From Rubrivivax sp. (GTDB lineage: Bacteria > Pseudomonadota > Gammaproteobacteria > Burkholderiales > Burkholderiaceae_C): a stretch of DNA of 64,000 nucleotides. Where the stretch lies: positions 1 through 64,000 of the forward strand of contig SEFA01000009.1 of assembly GCA_004210455.1 (NCBI GenBank). Direction: 5' to 3'. The notes below the pieces were generated by a model. It was not told the DNA's origin, did no database searches, and saw only the letters and a list, made by a program, of their open reading frames with translations. The first letter of the stretch is position 1. Every line of letters starts with the position of its first letter. The position numbers and the translations under genes were made by a program. Shown piece by piece: positions 7,231-15,959 of the stretch.

Positions 7231-8922
7231 ATGTGCCGCATGAAGCTCGTGATGGCCGCTGCCATCGCCGCCGTCGCCGTCCAGTTGCTCTGTGTCCAGT
7301 CGGCCAACGCCGCCAACGCCGCCAACGCCGCGACGGGGGACACGGCGCCGAAGCCTCCGATCAAGCGCGTCTCGCCGGACGACGCGGCACCGCGCACCGC
7401 GCTGGTGGTGCAGGACAACGTCGCGATGCGTGCGGCGGCGAAGGATTCCTCGCCGGCGCAGGCACAGCTCTGGCGCGGCGAGGCGCTGGAGATCCGCGGC
7501 GAGCGTCCCGACCACTTCCAGGTCTACGACTACCGCCGCGAGCGCGGCGGCTTCGTCCGCAAGGCCGCGCTGCTGCCGCTCAACGGTCCTGCCGCGCAGC
7601 CGGACGCGCTGCTGGCCGCGCTGCGTGTCGTGCGCCAGCAGTCGGGCTCGGAGTCGCTCGGCCTGGGCTTGGCTGCAGCCTATGTGCAGGGGGCGAGCGC
7701 CGCGCAGATGAACGGCGCGGACGGGGCCGAGGCGCTCGATGCAATGGGCACCTTGGCCGAGCGCCTGGCCGATCGGGCCTCCCGCGCGCAGTCCCGCCCG
7801 GACGGCGCGGCGGTCGCGCCGTCGGCCGCTGAAACGCAAGTGGCCGCGCAGCTCGACGTCGCTGCACGCTACGGCCTGCGTTTCCGCATGCTGGAGCGCG
7901 AGGCCGGGGCGATGCAGCTCTGCTACGACGGCGAGGCGTTCCGTCGCGTGCTCGCCATGCCCGCGTCGACGCCGGAGCAGAAGGCGCGGGCCGCGCTGGC
8001 GCTGACGCGTTTTGACTGCCTGGACCCGGTCGCGACGCCGCCGCAGCGCGAGCAGATGGACCAGTGGCGCGCTGACGTGCTCGACAAGGTCGACCTGCGC
8101 GATCCCGCGCTGGCCGCGCATTGGCGCAATCGCGTGCTGATGCGCCAGTCGGGCGTGTGGAGCAGCCTGGCGTTCATCCGTGCCCGTCGTGCGATGGTGG
8201 CCACCTCCACCGTGTCCAACGTGTCCACCGGCTCGACGTCTGCGACGTCCCCGGTGCCGGGGCAGCTGCAGATCGATGTGTCGTCGGCGGCGTCGCGCCG
8301 CGCGCTGGAGGCCTTTGCCCGCGTCGTGCCGGCCGAGCTGTCGGACGACGACCAGCCCAGCTACAACGACGCCGCCATGCGCGGCAACGCGATGCGCTGG
8401 GCCGCGCTGCCGGCGGGTGCCGCGGAGCAGACGCTCGGTCCCGTGAAGCTGAACGTGGCCGCGGGCCAGCCCGGCGAGACCTGCCTGACGCTGACGATCA
8501 ACGGTGCGAGGGAGGGCAGCGCGCCGCTGCTGCGCCATTGCGCCTGGGGCCTGGTGATGACGGCGTCGGCGCGTATCAACCGTGAGGGCACGGCGATCGC
8601 GATCGCTTCAGTGCCGGCCGACGGCTGGCGCGAGCTTCAAGTGTTGCGCCGCACGGCGCAGGGTTGGAAGGTGTCGGTGCTGCCGCCGGCGGCGGCGCAG
8701 CCCGGCCTGGGCTACGCGGAGTTCGCCGGCTGGGTGCCGGGCGGTAGGGAGCTGCTGGTCGCACGTGAGTCCCGCGCCGAAGGCCGCTACAAGCGCAGCT
8801 ACGAAGTCGTCGACCTCGACACGCTGGAGACGAAGCGCCAGGCCGGCGACGTGACGATGCTCGGTGCGTTCCAGCGCTGGCAGGCGGCGGATTGGAAGGG
8901 CACCAGCCTGAGCGCCAGGTGA
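7231..8922 (+). CDS. Secreted SH3-domain protein, unknown function
   Basis: Periplasmic protein of 563 residues with a Sec signal peptide (hydrophobic VMAAAIAAVAVQLLCV, cleavage after SANA or one of the following NAANA repeats). Residues about 60-115 resemble a bacterial SH3 domain (LVVQDNVAMRAAAK, then LWRGEALEIRGERP and GGFVRKAAL), a fold that often binds cell wall. The rest is not recognisable; the C-terminal 170 residues look beta-rich. I prefer the ATG at 7231, preceded by AGGAAGGAG at six bases, over the ATG at 7207 that overlaps the SPFH stop and lacks a good ribosome site. Coupling to an SPFH gene suggests a shared envelope function. Confidence 0.75.
   Translation: MCRMKLVMAAAIAAVAVQLLCVQSANAANAANAATGDTAPKPPIKRVSPDDAAPRTALVVQDNVAMRAAAKDSSPAQAQLWRGEALEIRGERPDHFQVYDYRRERGGFVRKAALLPLNGPAAQPDALLAALRVVRQQSGSESLGLGLAAAYVQGASAAQMNGADGAEALDAMGTLAERLADRASRAQSRPDGAAVAPSAAETQVAAQLDVAARYGLRFRMLEREAGAMQLCYDGEAFRRVLAMPASTPEQKARAALALTRFDCLDPVATPPQREQMDQWRADVLDKVDLRDPALAAHWRNRVLMRQSGVWSSLAFIRARRAMVATSTVSNVSTGSTSATSPVPGQLQIDVSSAASRRALEAFARVVPAELSDDDQPSYNDAAMRGNAMRWAALPAGAAEQTLGPVKLNVAAGQPGETCLTLTINGAREGSAPLLRHCAWGLVMTASARINREGTAIAIASVPADGWRELQVLRRTAQGWKVSVLPPAAAQPGLGYAEFAGWVPGGRELLVARESRAEGRYKRSYEVVDLDTLETKRQAGDVTMLGAFQRWQAADWKGTSLSAR
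7303..7329. repeat. 9-bp tandem repeat, three perfect copies, in a signal-peptide region
   Basis: GCCAACGCC is repeated three times exactly, encoding Ala-Asn-Ala triplets at the signal-peptidase site of the SH3 protein. Copy-number changes would shorten or lengthen the cleavage region without a frameshift. Confidence 0.7.
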
Positions 8923-9100
8923 TCACTGCTCCATTTCTCATGGTGCCAGGTCGTGCCCAGAAGAGGCGCCCAATCCCTCGAAGGAGGGCCCTCTTCATCT
9001 CCCTCGCCGCCCACAACTTTGAGTCATGGCAGAAAGGGATTCGTTTTCGAGAATGCATACATCGCATCGACATGAAGTCGGTGGCAGAAAGGCAGAAGCG

Positions 9101-9613
9101 ATGTTGCAGCGAATCGAATTCGAAGAATTCCACGAGGACTCGGCGCCGGCGCCGGAGCCGGCGTTCCTCGAGCGTGGACGACCGGTGTGGGTTTACAGCA
9201 AGAGCCAGAAGCCCTATCTCTACCGGCCGTGGATGAATCCCTGCTCGCCCGGCCAGTGGCCGTATGACCTCCAGGCGCCTCGCGGGACGGAGGACTACGA
9301 GGACATCCTCGAGTGGTTTGCGCAGAAGCATCCGCATCTGCTTCGCGAGGACTTCTGGGTCGTCGATCGGGAGCTTGCGCGATGCGCGGGAGACCGGCAG
9401 ATCAGTGTCCGCGTGACCCAGGATCCCGAGGAGCACTATCTGGGCCTGCAGTTCACGCTCTTCGGCTATCCGCCGGAACCTGACTACCCCTGCACGGAGA
9501 TCGAAGCCTTCTATGCGCTGTACGAATCTGTTCCAGCCGTCCGACGCCTCTGGTTGGTCACTTCTGCTCGTCCCTGGCCTGGCTGCTTCGAGGACCGTCA
9601 TCTCGTGACGTGA
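9101..9613 (+). CDS. Uncharacterised 170-residue protein upstream of a HEPN-like gene
   Basis: I do not recognise this family. The protein is soluble, acidic and rich in Trp, Tyr and Pro (for example PVWVYSKSQKPYLYRPW and QFTLFGYPPEPDYPC), with no signal peptide or membrane segment. It sits 10 bp upstream of a HEPN-like gene in the same direction, and both look A/T-richer than their neighbours, so they form one small operon and perhaps a transferred module. The frame is open from 9026, but no start has a clean ribosome site; 9101 (AAAGGCAG about 5 bases upstream) is my choice. The 178 bases before it back to the SH3 gene show nothing else. Confidence 0.6.
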   Translation: MLQRIEFEEFHEDSAPAPEPAFLERGRPVWVYSKSQKPYLYRPWMNPCSPGQWPYDLQAPRGTEDYEDILEWFAQKHPHLLREDFWVVDRELARCAGDRQISVRVTQDPEEHYLGLQFTLFGYPPEPDYPCTEIEAFYALYESVPAVRRLWLVTSARPWPGCFEDRHLVT

Positions 9614-9623
9614 GGGTTGAACA

Positions 9624-10016
9624 ATGACTGTTTTTGACCCAGATGAAGTCCTCATCGTCGCACGGCATCTTTGGAGCCGATCTGACGAAGCGAGCAACCG
9701 CAGCGCGGTCTCACGTGCCTACTACGGAGTGTTTTTGAGGGCGCGCAACATGGCGGGAATTTTCGATCGGCACTCCAAGGTTCACCAGCGGACCCAGCAG
9801 CATTACGAGCAAGACGGTCAAGGGGCGCTGGCCATGAAGCTGCGCAGGCTGCGTGAATGCAGGAATGACGCTGACTACTCGACCGACCGGAAGGTCACGC
9901 GACAGGAAGCGGCCGAAGCCATGAACCTGTCGCAGCAGATTCGCGCTGAGCTGCGGGTGCTTGCCGGTCGTCGGCAATACCGGGAAGGGATCAAGGGGGT
10001 CGGCGGCGACCGCTGA
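9624..10016 (+). CDS. HEPN-like domain protein (UPF0332 type)
   Basis: Helical protein of 130 residues. The pattern SRAYYGVFLRARN (helix 2) and LRRLRECRNDADYS (helix 4) matches the HEPN-like UPF0332/MNT-associated family, members of which are RNases or non-catalytic partners in toxin-antitoxin and defence modules. The catalytic RX4-6H motif is not present in the C-terminal helix (RNDADY instead), so it may be non-catalytic. The gene follows the 170-residue protein gene by 10 bp, and its end lies 5 bp from the convergent hybrid kinase gene. The role is inferred only from family and context. Confidence 0.65.
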   Translation: MTVFDPDEVLIVARHLWSRSDEASNRSAVSRAYYGVFLRARNMAGIFDRHSKVHQRTQQHYEQDGQGALAMKLRRLRECRNDADYSTDRKVTRQEAAEAMNLSQQIRAELRVLAGRRQYREGIKGVGGDR

Positions 10017-10021
10017 GCCGT

Positions 10022-13000
10022 TCAGTCCGCCGTGAGTTTCACCAGCACCTGCCTCAGCCGCTGCGCATCGATCGGCTTGGTGAGGAATTCGTTCATCCCG
10101 GCGGCGAGCGCCTCGTCGCGCTCCTGGACCAGCGCGGCCGCCGTCAACGCGATGATCGGCAGCTGTGTCGCGTCATAGCGCTGGCGCAGTTGGCGCGTCG
10201 CCTCGTGACCGCTCATGACCGGCATCTGCACGTCCATCAGCACCGCGTCGAAAGGCTTGCCCATGCTGGCCGCGGCCGTTACCGCTTCCACCGCCTGGCT
10301 GCCGTCGCTGGCCTGCGAGACCTCCGCGCCCCACTGCTCGAGCATGGCCACGGCGATCATCATGTTCACCGGGTTGTCCTCGACCATCAACACGCGGCGT
10401 CCCGCCAGTTCCGCCTCGTCCGCCGGCGAGCGGCGCTGCGTGTTGACCGGCGCGGGCGCCGGCGCCGCCGGCAGCGGCAGTTCGGCCCAGAAGGTCGCGC
10501 CCGCCCCCGGCTGGCTGTCCACGCCCACGTCGCCGCCCATCAGCGTCGCCAGCTCGCGGCAGATCGACAGGCCCAGACCCGTGCCGCCGTAACGGCGCGT
10601 GGTCGATTCGTCGGCCTGCGTGAAGGGCTGGAACAGCCGCTCGTGCATCGCCTCCGCGATGCCGGGGCCGGTGTCGCTGACCTCGACGCGCAGGCGCCGC
10701 TCGTCCAGCCGGCGCACCCGCACCGCGACGCGGCCCTGCTCGGTGAATTTCAAGGCGTTGCTCAGGTAGTTGCTCAGGATCTGCCGCGTCCGCACCGGGT
10801 CGCCGATCACCCACGCCGGCACCGCGTCCTCGACGTCGATGCTGAAGCCCAGCCCGCGCGCCTGCGCCAGCGTGAGGTACCCCATGCGCATCGTCGCCAG
10901 CATGTCGCGCAGCGCGAAGGGCACCGTCTCCAGCGTCAGCCGGCCGGCCTCGATCTTGGACAGGTCCAGGATGTCCGACATCAGGCCCGACAGGCTCTCC
11001 GCGCTGTCCACCATCTGGTCCAGGTAGTGGGTGCGCGTGTCGCCGTTCAGGTCGGGCTGCTGCAGCAGCCGCGCCAGACCGACCAGGCCGTTCAGCGGCG
11101 TGCGGATCTCGTGGCTGATGTTGGCCAGGAAGGCGCTCTTGGCCCGGTTGGCGGCCTGCGCCTCGTCCTTGGCCTGCGCCAGCGCGGCCTCGACGCGCCG
11201 GCGCTCGGTCACGTCTTCCATGATCCAGATCGTGCCGCCCCGGCTGGGGTGGTTCGGGTCCACCGCCCGCGCCAGGATCCGGCACAGGAAGCGGCTGCCG
11301 TCGCGGCGTCGCATCAGGCGTTCGACCTCGACCTGCTCGCCCGCGGCCAGCCGCGGACCGAGTTCGTCGCCGACCGCCTCGTAGTCTTCGGGGTTGGGCC
11401 ACACCACGCCACCCGCCTGGCCGATCAGCCCGCCCGCGGGCCAGCCGAACATCTCCTCCACCAGCCGGTTGGCCTGCACGAAATGCTGGTCGCGCGTCAG
11501 CGCGATGCCGATCGACGCGTTCTCCAGGATCGCCGCATGGACCAGCCGGGTGCGCTCGGTGTCGCTGACGTCGCGCGAGTTGACGACCAGGTAGGACATC
11601 CCGTCCATCACGAAGGGCGCCGCCGACAGCAGCATCGGGATCGGCTGTCCGCGCCGGTTGGCGAAGGTCGCCGGCATGTCGCTCACGCGGCCGTGCTGGC
11701 GCAAGGCCTCCACCAGCCGTTCGCGGTCGCCGATGTCCTGCCAGATGCCGAGCTCCTCCGAACTGCGCCCCAGCACCTCGTCGGCGGTGTAGCCGCTGAT
11801 CAGCTCGAAGGTCTTGTTGACCATCACGTAGCGGCCGCTGACGGTCTCGGTCAGCGTGACCACGTCGGGGCTGGTCGCGAACAGGTGCGACAGCAGCGCC
11901 TCCGAACGTCGCAGCGCGTCCTGCGCGCGCGAGGTCTCGGTCTGGTCGATGAAGAAGGACAGCGTCGCCGGCCCGGTGGCCGCGTCCACGCGCACGCTGG
12001 TGGCCTGCACGAGACGGCGCCGGCGCGAGAGCGTGCGCAGCCGGAATTCCGTCATCGGCAGCATCGCGCCGACGGGCAGCGCCTCGATCTTGGCGGCGCG
12101 CTGGCGGGCGCGTTCCTCGTCGCCCGGCTCGTAATGCGAGAACAGGTCCTGGCCGATCATCGACGAGCGCTGCGTGTAGCCGAACATGGCCATCGCCGCC
12201 GGGTTGGCGTCCATCACGCGGCCCCAGCGATGCAGCACCAGCGGCGACGGCGAGCGGCGGAACAGCTCGCGGTAGCGCGTCTCGGTGGCCACCATGGCCT
12301 GCTCGGTCTGGACCTCGTCGGTGACGTCGCGGCCCACGCCCCAGTAACCGCGGAAGTTGCCCTTGGCATCGAAACGCGGCTCGCCGCTGATCGACACGTA
12401 GTGCAGCGCGCCGTCCCCGGAGGTGCGGCGCATGACCAGGCCGCGGAACGGGCGGTGCGATTCGAGGTCGGCGCGGTGCGCGTCGAGTTCTTCGTCGGAG
12501 AGGCCGAGGTGCTCGATCTCCCACGGCGCGCGGCCCAGCCGCTCGGCCATCGACAGGCCCGACGAGCCCGGGGTGTGTTCGGTCAGGTGGGTGAAGCGGA
12601 ACTGGCGATCCATCTCCCAGTACCAGTCCGCCGCCATGTTGAGCAGGTGGCGGAAACGCGCGTGGCGGTCGTTGACCTCCTGCATCGCGCGCCGGATCAG
12701 CTTGGCGGTTCCCAGTCCGACGACCAGCCCCGAGGTCAGCAGCAGGAGCTGGGTCAGCAGCCGCGCGGTGAGTCCGACCGGCGCGGCGCCGACCTGGATC
12801 CAGCCGCCCAGTTCCGCCGAGGCCAGTCCGCCCAGCGCCGCCAGTCCCAAGCCGAACAGCGACAGGCCGGCACCCAGGCCGATCATGCCGGTGCCGAGCG
12901 CGACCATCAGTCCCATGATCCCGAGGCTCGCGGCGTTGAGGCCGAGCTGGCGGGACACGGCCAGCGACAGCGCCGTCGCCATCGCCAGGCACATCAGCGC

Positions 13001-13312
13001 GACCGCCGCCGCGGGGCCGTGGTGGGAGGGGAGCCGCCACAGCATCGCCAGCCCGGCGAAGGTCGTCACGAGGGCGAGCACCGGCGGCAGCAGGCCGCGC
13101 AAGGGCTCGGCGGCGCCGGCGCTGGCCAGCAGCAGCAGGCCGGCCATGCCGGACAGCAGCACGCAGGCGGCCATGAACAGCCGCGCGGCGCGCCATTGCA
13201 GCTTCGCAGGCAGGCTGTCGCCGCGCGACAGTTCGTGCCCGACCAGACTGCTCAGATCGTCCTGGGAATCCTTGCTCACTCGACCCCGCCCCAACTCGTG
13301 ATGGATGGACAT
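10022..13312 (-). CDS. Hybrid sensor histidine kinase with four PAS domains and a receiver
   Basis: Membrane-bound hybrid kinase of 1096 residues. Residues about 45-210 hold six or so hydrophobic helices (MASE-like sensor region). Four PAS domains follow (about 220-335, 345-460, 470-590 and 590-710; several begin with the FRHLLN or LFRRSPSP style helix). The H-box is [13 protein letters not shown] with His734, the ATP domain has a G-box in GGTGLGLSI, and the C-terminal receiver has VEDNPVN, Asp1027 in VLMDVQMP and a lysine in FLTKPID. There is no downstream response regulator, so phosphate probably passes to an unlinked Hpt protein. The start has AAGGAG upstream. Its input is unknown. Confidence 0.9.
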   Translation of the reverse strand: MSIHHELGRGRVSKDSQDDLSSLVGHELSRGDSLPAKLQWRAARLFMAACVLLSGMAGLLLLASAGAAEPLRGLLPPVLALVTTFAGLAMLWRLPSHHGPAAAVALMCLAMATALSLAVSRQLGLNAASLGIMGLMVALGTGMIGLGAGLSLFGLGLAALGGLASAELGGWIQVGAAPVGLTARLLTQLLLLTSGLVVGLGTAKLIRRAMQEVNDRHARFRHLLNMAADWYWEMDRQFRFTHLTEHTPGSSGLSMAERLGRAPWEIEHLGLSDEELDAHRADLESHRPFRGLVMRRTSGDGALHYVSISGEPRFDAKGNFRGYWGVGRDVTDEVQTEQAMVATETRYRELFRRSPSPLVLHRWGRVMDANPAAMAMFGYTQRSSMIGQDLFSHYEPGDEERARQRAAKIEALPVGAMLPMTEFRLRTLSRRRRLVQATSVRVDAATGPATLSFFIDQTETSRAQDALRRSEALLSHLFATSPDVVTLTETVSGRYVMVNKTFELISGYTADEVLGRSSEELGIWQDIGDRERLVEALRQHGRVSDMPATFANRRGQPIPMLLSAAPFVMDGMSYLVVNSRDVSDTERTRLVHAAILENASIGIALTRDQHFVQANRLVEEMFGWPAGGLIGQAGGVVWPNPEDYEAVGDELGPRLAAGEQVEVERLMRRRDGSRFLCRILARAVDPNHPSRGGTIWIMEDVTERRRVEAALAQAKDEAQAANRAKSAFLANISHEIRTPLNGLVGLARLLQQPDLNGDTRTHYLDQMVDSAESLSGLMSDILDLSKIEAGRLTLETVPFALRDMLATMRMGYLTLAQARGLGFSIDVEDAVPAWVIGDPVRTRQILSNYLSNALKFTEQGRVAVRVRRLDERRLRVEVSDTGPGIAEAMHERLFQPFTQADESTTRRYGGTGLGLSICRELATLMGGDVGVDSQPGAGATFWAELPLPAAPAPAPVNTQRRSPADEAELAGRRVLMVEDNPVNMMIAVAMLEQWGAEVSQASDGSQAVEAVTAAASMGKPFDAVLMDVQMPVMSGHEATRQLRQRYDATQLPIIALTAAALVQERDEALAAGMNEFLTKPIDAQRLRQVLVKLTAD

Positions 13313-13477
13313 GCCCTTTCTCTCCTTGGAAAGGTTGCGGGGCGAGCGGCGTGCCGGATCGGCAGGCGGCGGCCCGTAAATGCAACGTCCGGTAACGGAG
13401 TCTCGGTGAGCGGAGGGGGTTCTGAAGAGCCGTGGAATCCCGAAACGCGTCCAGTCCGGTGCGCGTTCGGGGTTTTT

Positions 13478-13491
13478 GCCAACTAGTTGGC
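13478..13491. promoter_or_regulatory. 14-bp perfect palindrome GCCAACTAGTTGGC
   Basis: Perfect dyad in the 198-bp gap between pyrF and the hybrid kinase gene, about 165 bp upstream of the kinase start and 20 bp beyond the pyrF stop. It lacks a T-run on the minus strand, so it does not look like a terminator of pyrF. It could be an operator for the kinase gene, but this rests on symmetry alone. Confidence 0.3.
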
Positions 13492-13510
13492 GGGCGTCGC
13501 CGCCCGGGGA

Positions 13511-14341
13511 TCAGGCCGTGGCCGGGGGGCGCAGCGCGTCGCGTGTCGCCAGCGCCACACGGCGGGCGGCGGCGGCGAAGTCCTCGCCGGAGGACGCGTA
13601 CAACACGGCGCGGGAAGAATTCACGATGACCGTGCCGCTGCCGTGGCGCCAGCCTGCGGACACCGTGGCCGCCGCGTCGCCGCCCTGGGCGCCCACGCCC
13701 GGGATCAGCAGCGGCAGCGTGGGGGCGAGTTCACGCACGCGCTCGATCTCCTTCGGGTAGGTCGCGCCGACCACCAGGCCGAGCTGGCCGTTGACGTTCC
13801 AGTCGCCCTGGGCGAGCGCGGCCAGATGCTCGAACAGGCGCGGCTGGCCCGGCACATCCGCCAGACGCTGCATCTGCCAGTCGTCGCCGCCCGGGTTGGA
13901 GGTGCGGCACAGCAGGAAGGCGCCCTTGTCGGCATAGCGCAGATAGGGCTCGACGCTGTCGCGGCCCATGAACGGCGACAGCGTCACCGCGTCGGCCTGG
14001 TAGCGCTCGAAGGCCTCGCGGGCGTACTGCTCGGCGGTGGCGCCGATGTCGCCCCGCTTGGCGTCGAGGATCACCGGCACGTGCGGCGCGTGGCGCTTGA
14101 TGTGGGCCATCAGCTGCTCGAGCTGGTCCTCGGCGCGGTGCGCGGCGAAGTAGGCGATCTGCGGCTTGTACGAACTCACCACGTCCTTGGTGGCGTCGAC
14201 GATGGCGGCGCAGAAGTCGTAGATCCGGCCGGCGTCGCCCCGCCAGTGGGTCGGGAACTTCGCGGGATCGGGATCCAGCCCGACGCACAGCAGGGAGTCG
14301 TTCAGGCGCTCGGCCGCCTGCAGCTTCGACATGAATTTCAT
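13511..14341 (-). CDS. pyrF: Orotidine 5'-phosphate decarboxylase (type 2)
   Basis: Last step of UMP synthesis: decarboxylates orotidine monophosphate in the cytoplasm. It has 276 residues, the size of the type-2 family found in beta-proteobacteria, with the catalytic Lys/Asp array in [13 protein letters not shown] and the phosphate-binding end in [10 protein letters not shown]. The start at 14341 gives [18 protein letters not shown], which aligns with typical family N-termini; an ATG three codons later is possible. GACAAT seven bases before the ATG suggests a leaderless message. It is divergent from a GNAT gene. In many relatives pyrF sits near thiL-pgpA-cinA; here those genes are about 40 kb away. 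Confidence 0.92.
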   Translation of the reverse strand: MKFMSKLQAAERLNDSLLCVGLDPDPAKFPTHWRGDAGRIYDFCAAIVDATKDVVSSYKPQIAYFAAHRAEDQLEQLMAHIKRHAPHVPVILDAKRGDIGATAEQYAREAFERYQADAVTLSPFMGRDSVEPYLRYADKGAFLLCRTSNPGGDDWQMQRLADVPGQPRLFEHLAALAQGDWNVNGQLGLVVGATYPKEIERVRELAPTLPLLIPGVGAQGGDAAATVSAGWRHGSGTVIVNSSRAVLYASSGEDFAAAARRVALATRDALRPPATA

Positions 14342-14348
14342 GTGCGGT

Positions 14349-14354
14349 ATTGTC
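14349..14354 (-). promoter_or_regulatory. Candidate -10 element of pyrF
   Basis: GACAAT on the minus strand ends seven bases before the pyrF ATG, a spacing that would make the transcript leaderless. No Shine-Dalgarno sequence is present, which agrees. Confidence 0.35.
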
Positions 14355-14408
14355 CCGCTTTTGCTTGAGATCACATCCGGGGGCGGCTCCGGGCGCTGGG
14401 AGGCGGGA

Positions 14409-15176
14409 ATGGACGTGTTGAGAACGGCGCGACTGCGCCTGCGGTGGTTCCGGCAGTCGGATGCGGCTTTCGTCCGCGGCCTGCTCAACGAGCCGGCCTG
14501 GATTGAGCACATCTACGACGCGCAGGTCCGCACCGATGAGCAGGCCGCCGCCTGGATCCGCGAACGGCTGGAGGCGCGTTACTGGCTGCTGGGCTACGGG
14601 TTCTGGGCCGTCGAGCGGCTGGAGGACGGGGAACTGGTGGGCCTGGCCGGCGCGATACAGCGCGAAGGACTGCCGCATCCGGACATCGGCTACGGCTTCC
14701 CGGCGCGGTTCTGGGGCCACGGCTACGCGCGGGAGGCCGCGGCCGGCACCTTCGACTACTGCCGGCAGGTGCTCGGCCTGCGGCACCTGCTGGGCACGAC
14801 GGCGCCGGACAACCATCCGTCGGGGCGCGTGCTGCTCGCGATCGGCATGACCGACGAGGGCCTGCAGCAGACCGAGGCCCATGAGGGCGAGTCGCGGGTG
14901 TATTCCTGGCACGACCCGGCACCGCCCGGCGACGCCGAGGAGATCGCCGCGCTGCGACGCCGTTGGCATGCCGCGCTGCGCGGACCGGCCCGTGCGGCGC
15001 TGATGGCCTGCGTGACGCCGGAGACGGTCGACCGCGTGATGGCCAGCCGTACCGACCTGTCTCCGCAGGCGCTGGATCACCTGGCGCAGCGCTGGGCGCC
15101 GCTGGCGGACGATCCGACGCTGCGGGCCGTCCGCACGCCCGCGGGATGGCGGTTGGACGTGCCGACGGAGCGCTGA
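14409..15176 (+). CDS. GNAT acetyltransferase (RimJ/RimL-like)
   Basis: Acetyl-CoA-dependent N-acetyltransferase of 255 residues. The N-terminal 165 residues follow the Acetyltransf_3 pattern: [23 protein letters not shown], the acetyl-CoA loop region [14 protein letters not shown] and the closing ASP-type segment [18 protein letters not shown]. About 80 extra residues at the C-terminus (after YSWHDPAPP) are helical and unassigned. GGGAGG five bases before the ATG at 14409 fixes the start, although the frame is open earlier. It is divergent from pyrF with only 67 bp between the starts. The substrate is unknown. Confidence 0.85.
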   Translation: MDVLRTARLRLRWFRQSDAAFVRGLLNEPAWIEHIYDAQVRTDEQAAAWIRERLEARYWLLGYGFWAVERLEDGELVGLAGAIQREGLPHPDIGYGFPARFWGHGYAREAAAGTFDYCRQVLGLRHLLGTTAPDNHPSGRVLLAIGMTDEGLQQTEAHEGESRVYSWHDPAPPGDAEEIAALRRRWHAALRGPARAALMACVTPETVDRVMASRTDLSPQALDHLAQRWAPLADDPTLRAVRTPAGWRLDVPTER

Positions 15177-15238
15177 AGCCCGCGCGCGTGCGCAGGCGCG
15201 CTTAAGCGTGGCTGAAGTCGGCGGGGCGGGGGCTCGCC

Positions 15239-15244
15239 TATGCT
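15239..15244 (+). promoter_or_regulatory. Candidate -10 element of the rstA-like operon
   Basis: TATGCT seven bases before the ATG at 15252. With no ribosome site in between, this fits a leaderless transcript and supports 15252, rather than the ATG inside the element at 15240, as the start. Confidence 0.4.
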
Positions 15245-15251
15245 GGGCGCC

Positions 15252-15959
15252 ATGGACATTCCCGCTCATCCCGCCGCGCGCATCCTGCTCATCGAAGACG
15301 ACGAACGCCTGGCGCAACTGGTCGCCGACGCGCTGGCCAAGGCCAACTACGCGGTGACCGTCTGCGGCGACGGCCTGGCCGGCGAGGCGCTGATGCGGCA
15401 GGAGACTTTCGAGCTGGTGCTGCTGGACGGCCACCTGCCGGGCAAGGACGGCTTCGACGTGCTGCGCGACACGCGGCGCGATTTCGCCGGCCGCATCGTG
15501 ATGCTGACGGCGCGCGACGACGACATCGACCAGGTGCTCGGCCTGGAGGGCGGCGCGGACGACTACATCGCCAAGCCGGTGGCGCCGCGCGTGCTGCTGG
15601 CGCGGCTGAAGGCGCTGCTGCGCCGTGACGCGCTGCCGGCCGCGCATCCCATCGGCGAGGCGCTGCACTTCGGACCGCTGACGCTGCTGCCGCAGTCGCG
15701 CGAGCTGCGCCTGAACGGCGAGCCGGTCGTGCTCACGACCGCCGAGTACGAACTGCTGAACTTCCTGGCGCATCGCGCCGGGCAGGTCGTCAGCCGCGAC
15801 GACATCATGCAGGGGCTGCGCGGACTGGAGTTCGACGGGCTGGACCGCGCGATCGACGCACGCATCTCGCGGCTGCGCAAGAAGATCGGCGACGACGCGC
15901 AGGCGCCGGTGCGGATCAAGACGGTGCGCGGCCAGGGCTACCTCTTCGCGATCGACTGA
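15252..15959 (+). CDS. rstA: OmpR-family response regulator, RstA-like
   Basis: Response regulator of 235 residues. The receiver has LIEDDERL, phospho-acceptor Asp59 in LLDGHLPGKDG, and the lysine in YIAKPVAPR. The winged-helix output (about 135-235) ends in RIKTVRGQGYLFA. The receiver sequence ARDDDIDQVLGLEGGADDY and the partner kinase architecture resemble E. coli RstA/RstB. The kinase gene starts one base inside the stop (TGATG), so the two are translationally coupled. The outer-membrane barrel gene 220 bp beyond the kinase is a possible target. RstA is a name by similarity; the regulon here is not known. Confidence 0.8.
   Translation: MDIPAHPAARILLIEDDERLAQLVADALAKANYAVTVCGDGLAGEALMRQETFELVLLDGHLPGKDGFDVLRDTRRDFAGRIVMLTARDDDIDQVLGLEGGADDYIAKPVAPRVLLARLKALLRRDALPAAHPIGEALHFGPLTLLPQSRELRLNGEPVVLTTAEYELLNFLAHRAGQVVSRDDIMQGLRGLEFDGLDRAIDARISRLRKKIGDDAQAPVRIKTVRGQGYLFAID

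Noticed and set aside
10190-13486. 1098-codon plus-strand frame opposite the hybrid kinase
   Set aside because: It mirrors the kinase gene exactly and has no domain; the kinase has full H, N, G and receiver motifs.
14331-14408. Extension of the GNAT gene to an ATG at 14331
   Set aside because: The ATG arises from the near-symmetric CATGAATTTCATG at the pyrF start; GGGAGG before 14409 and homology begin at the later ATG.
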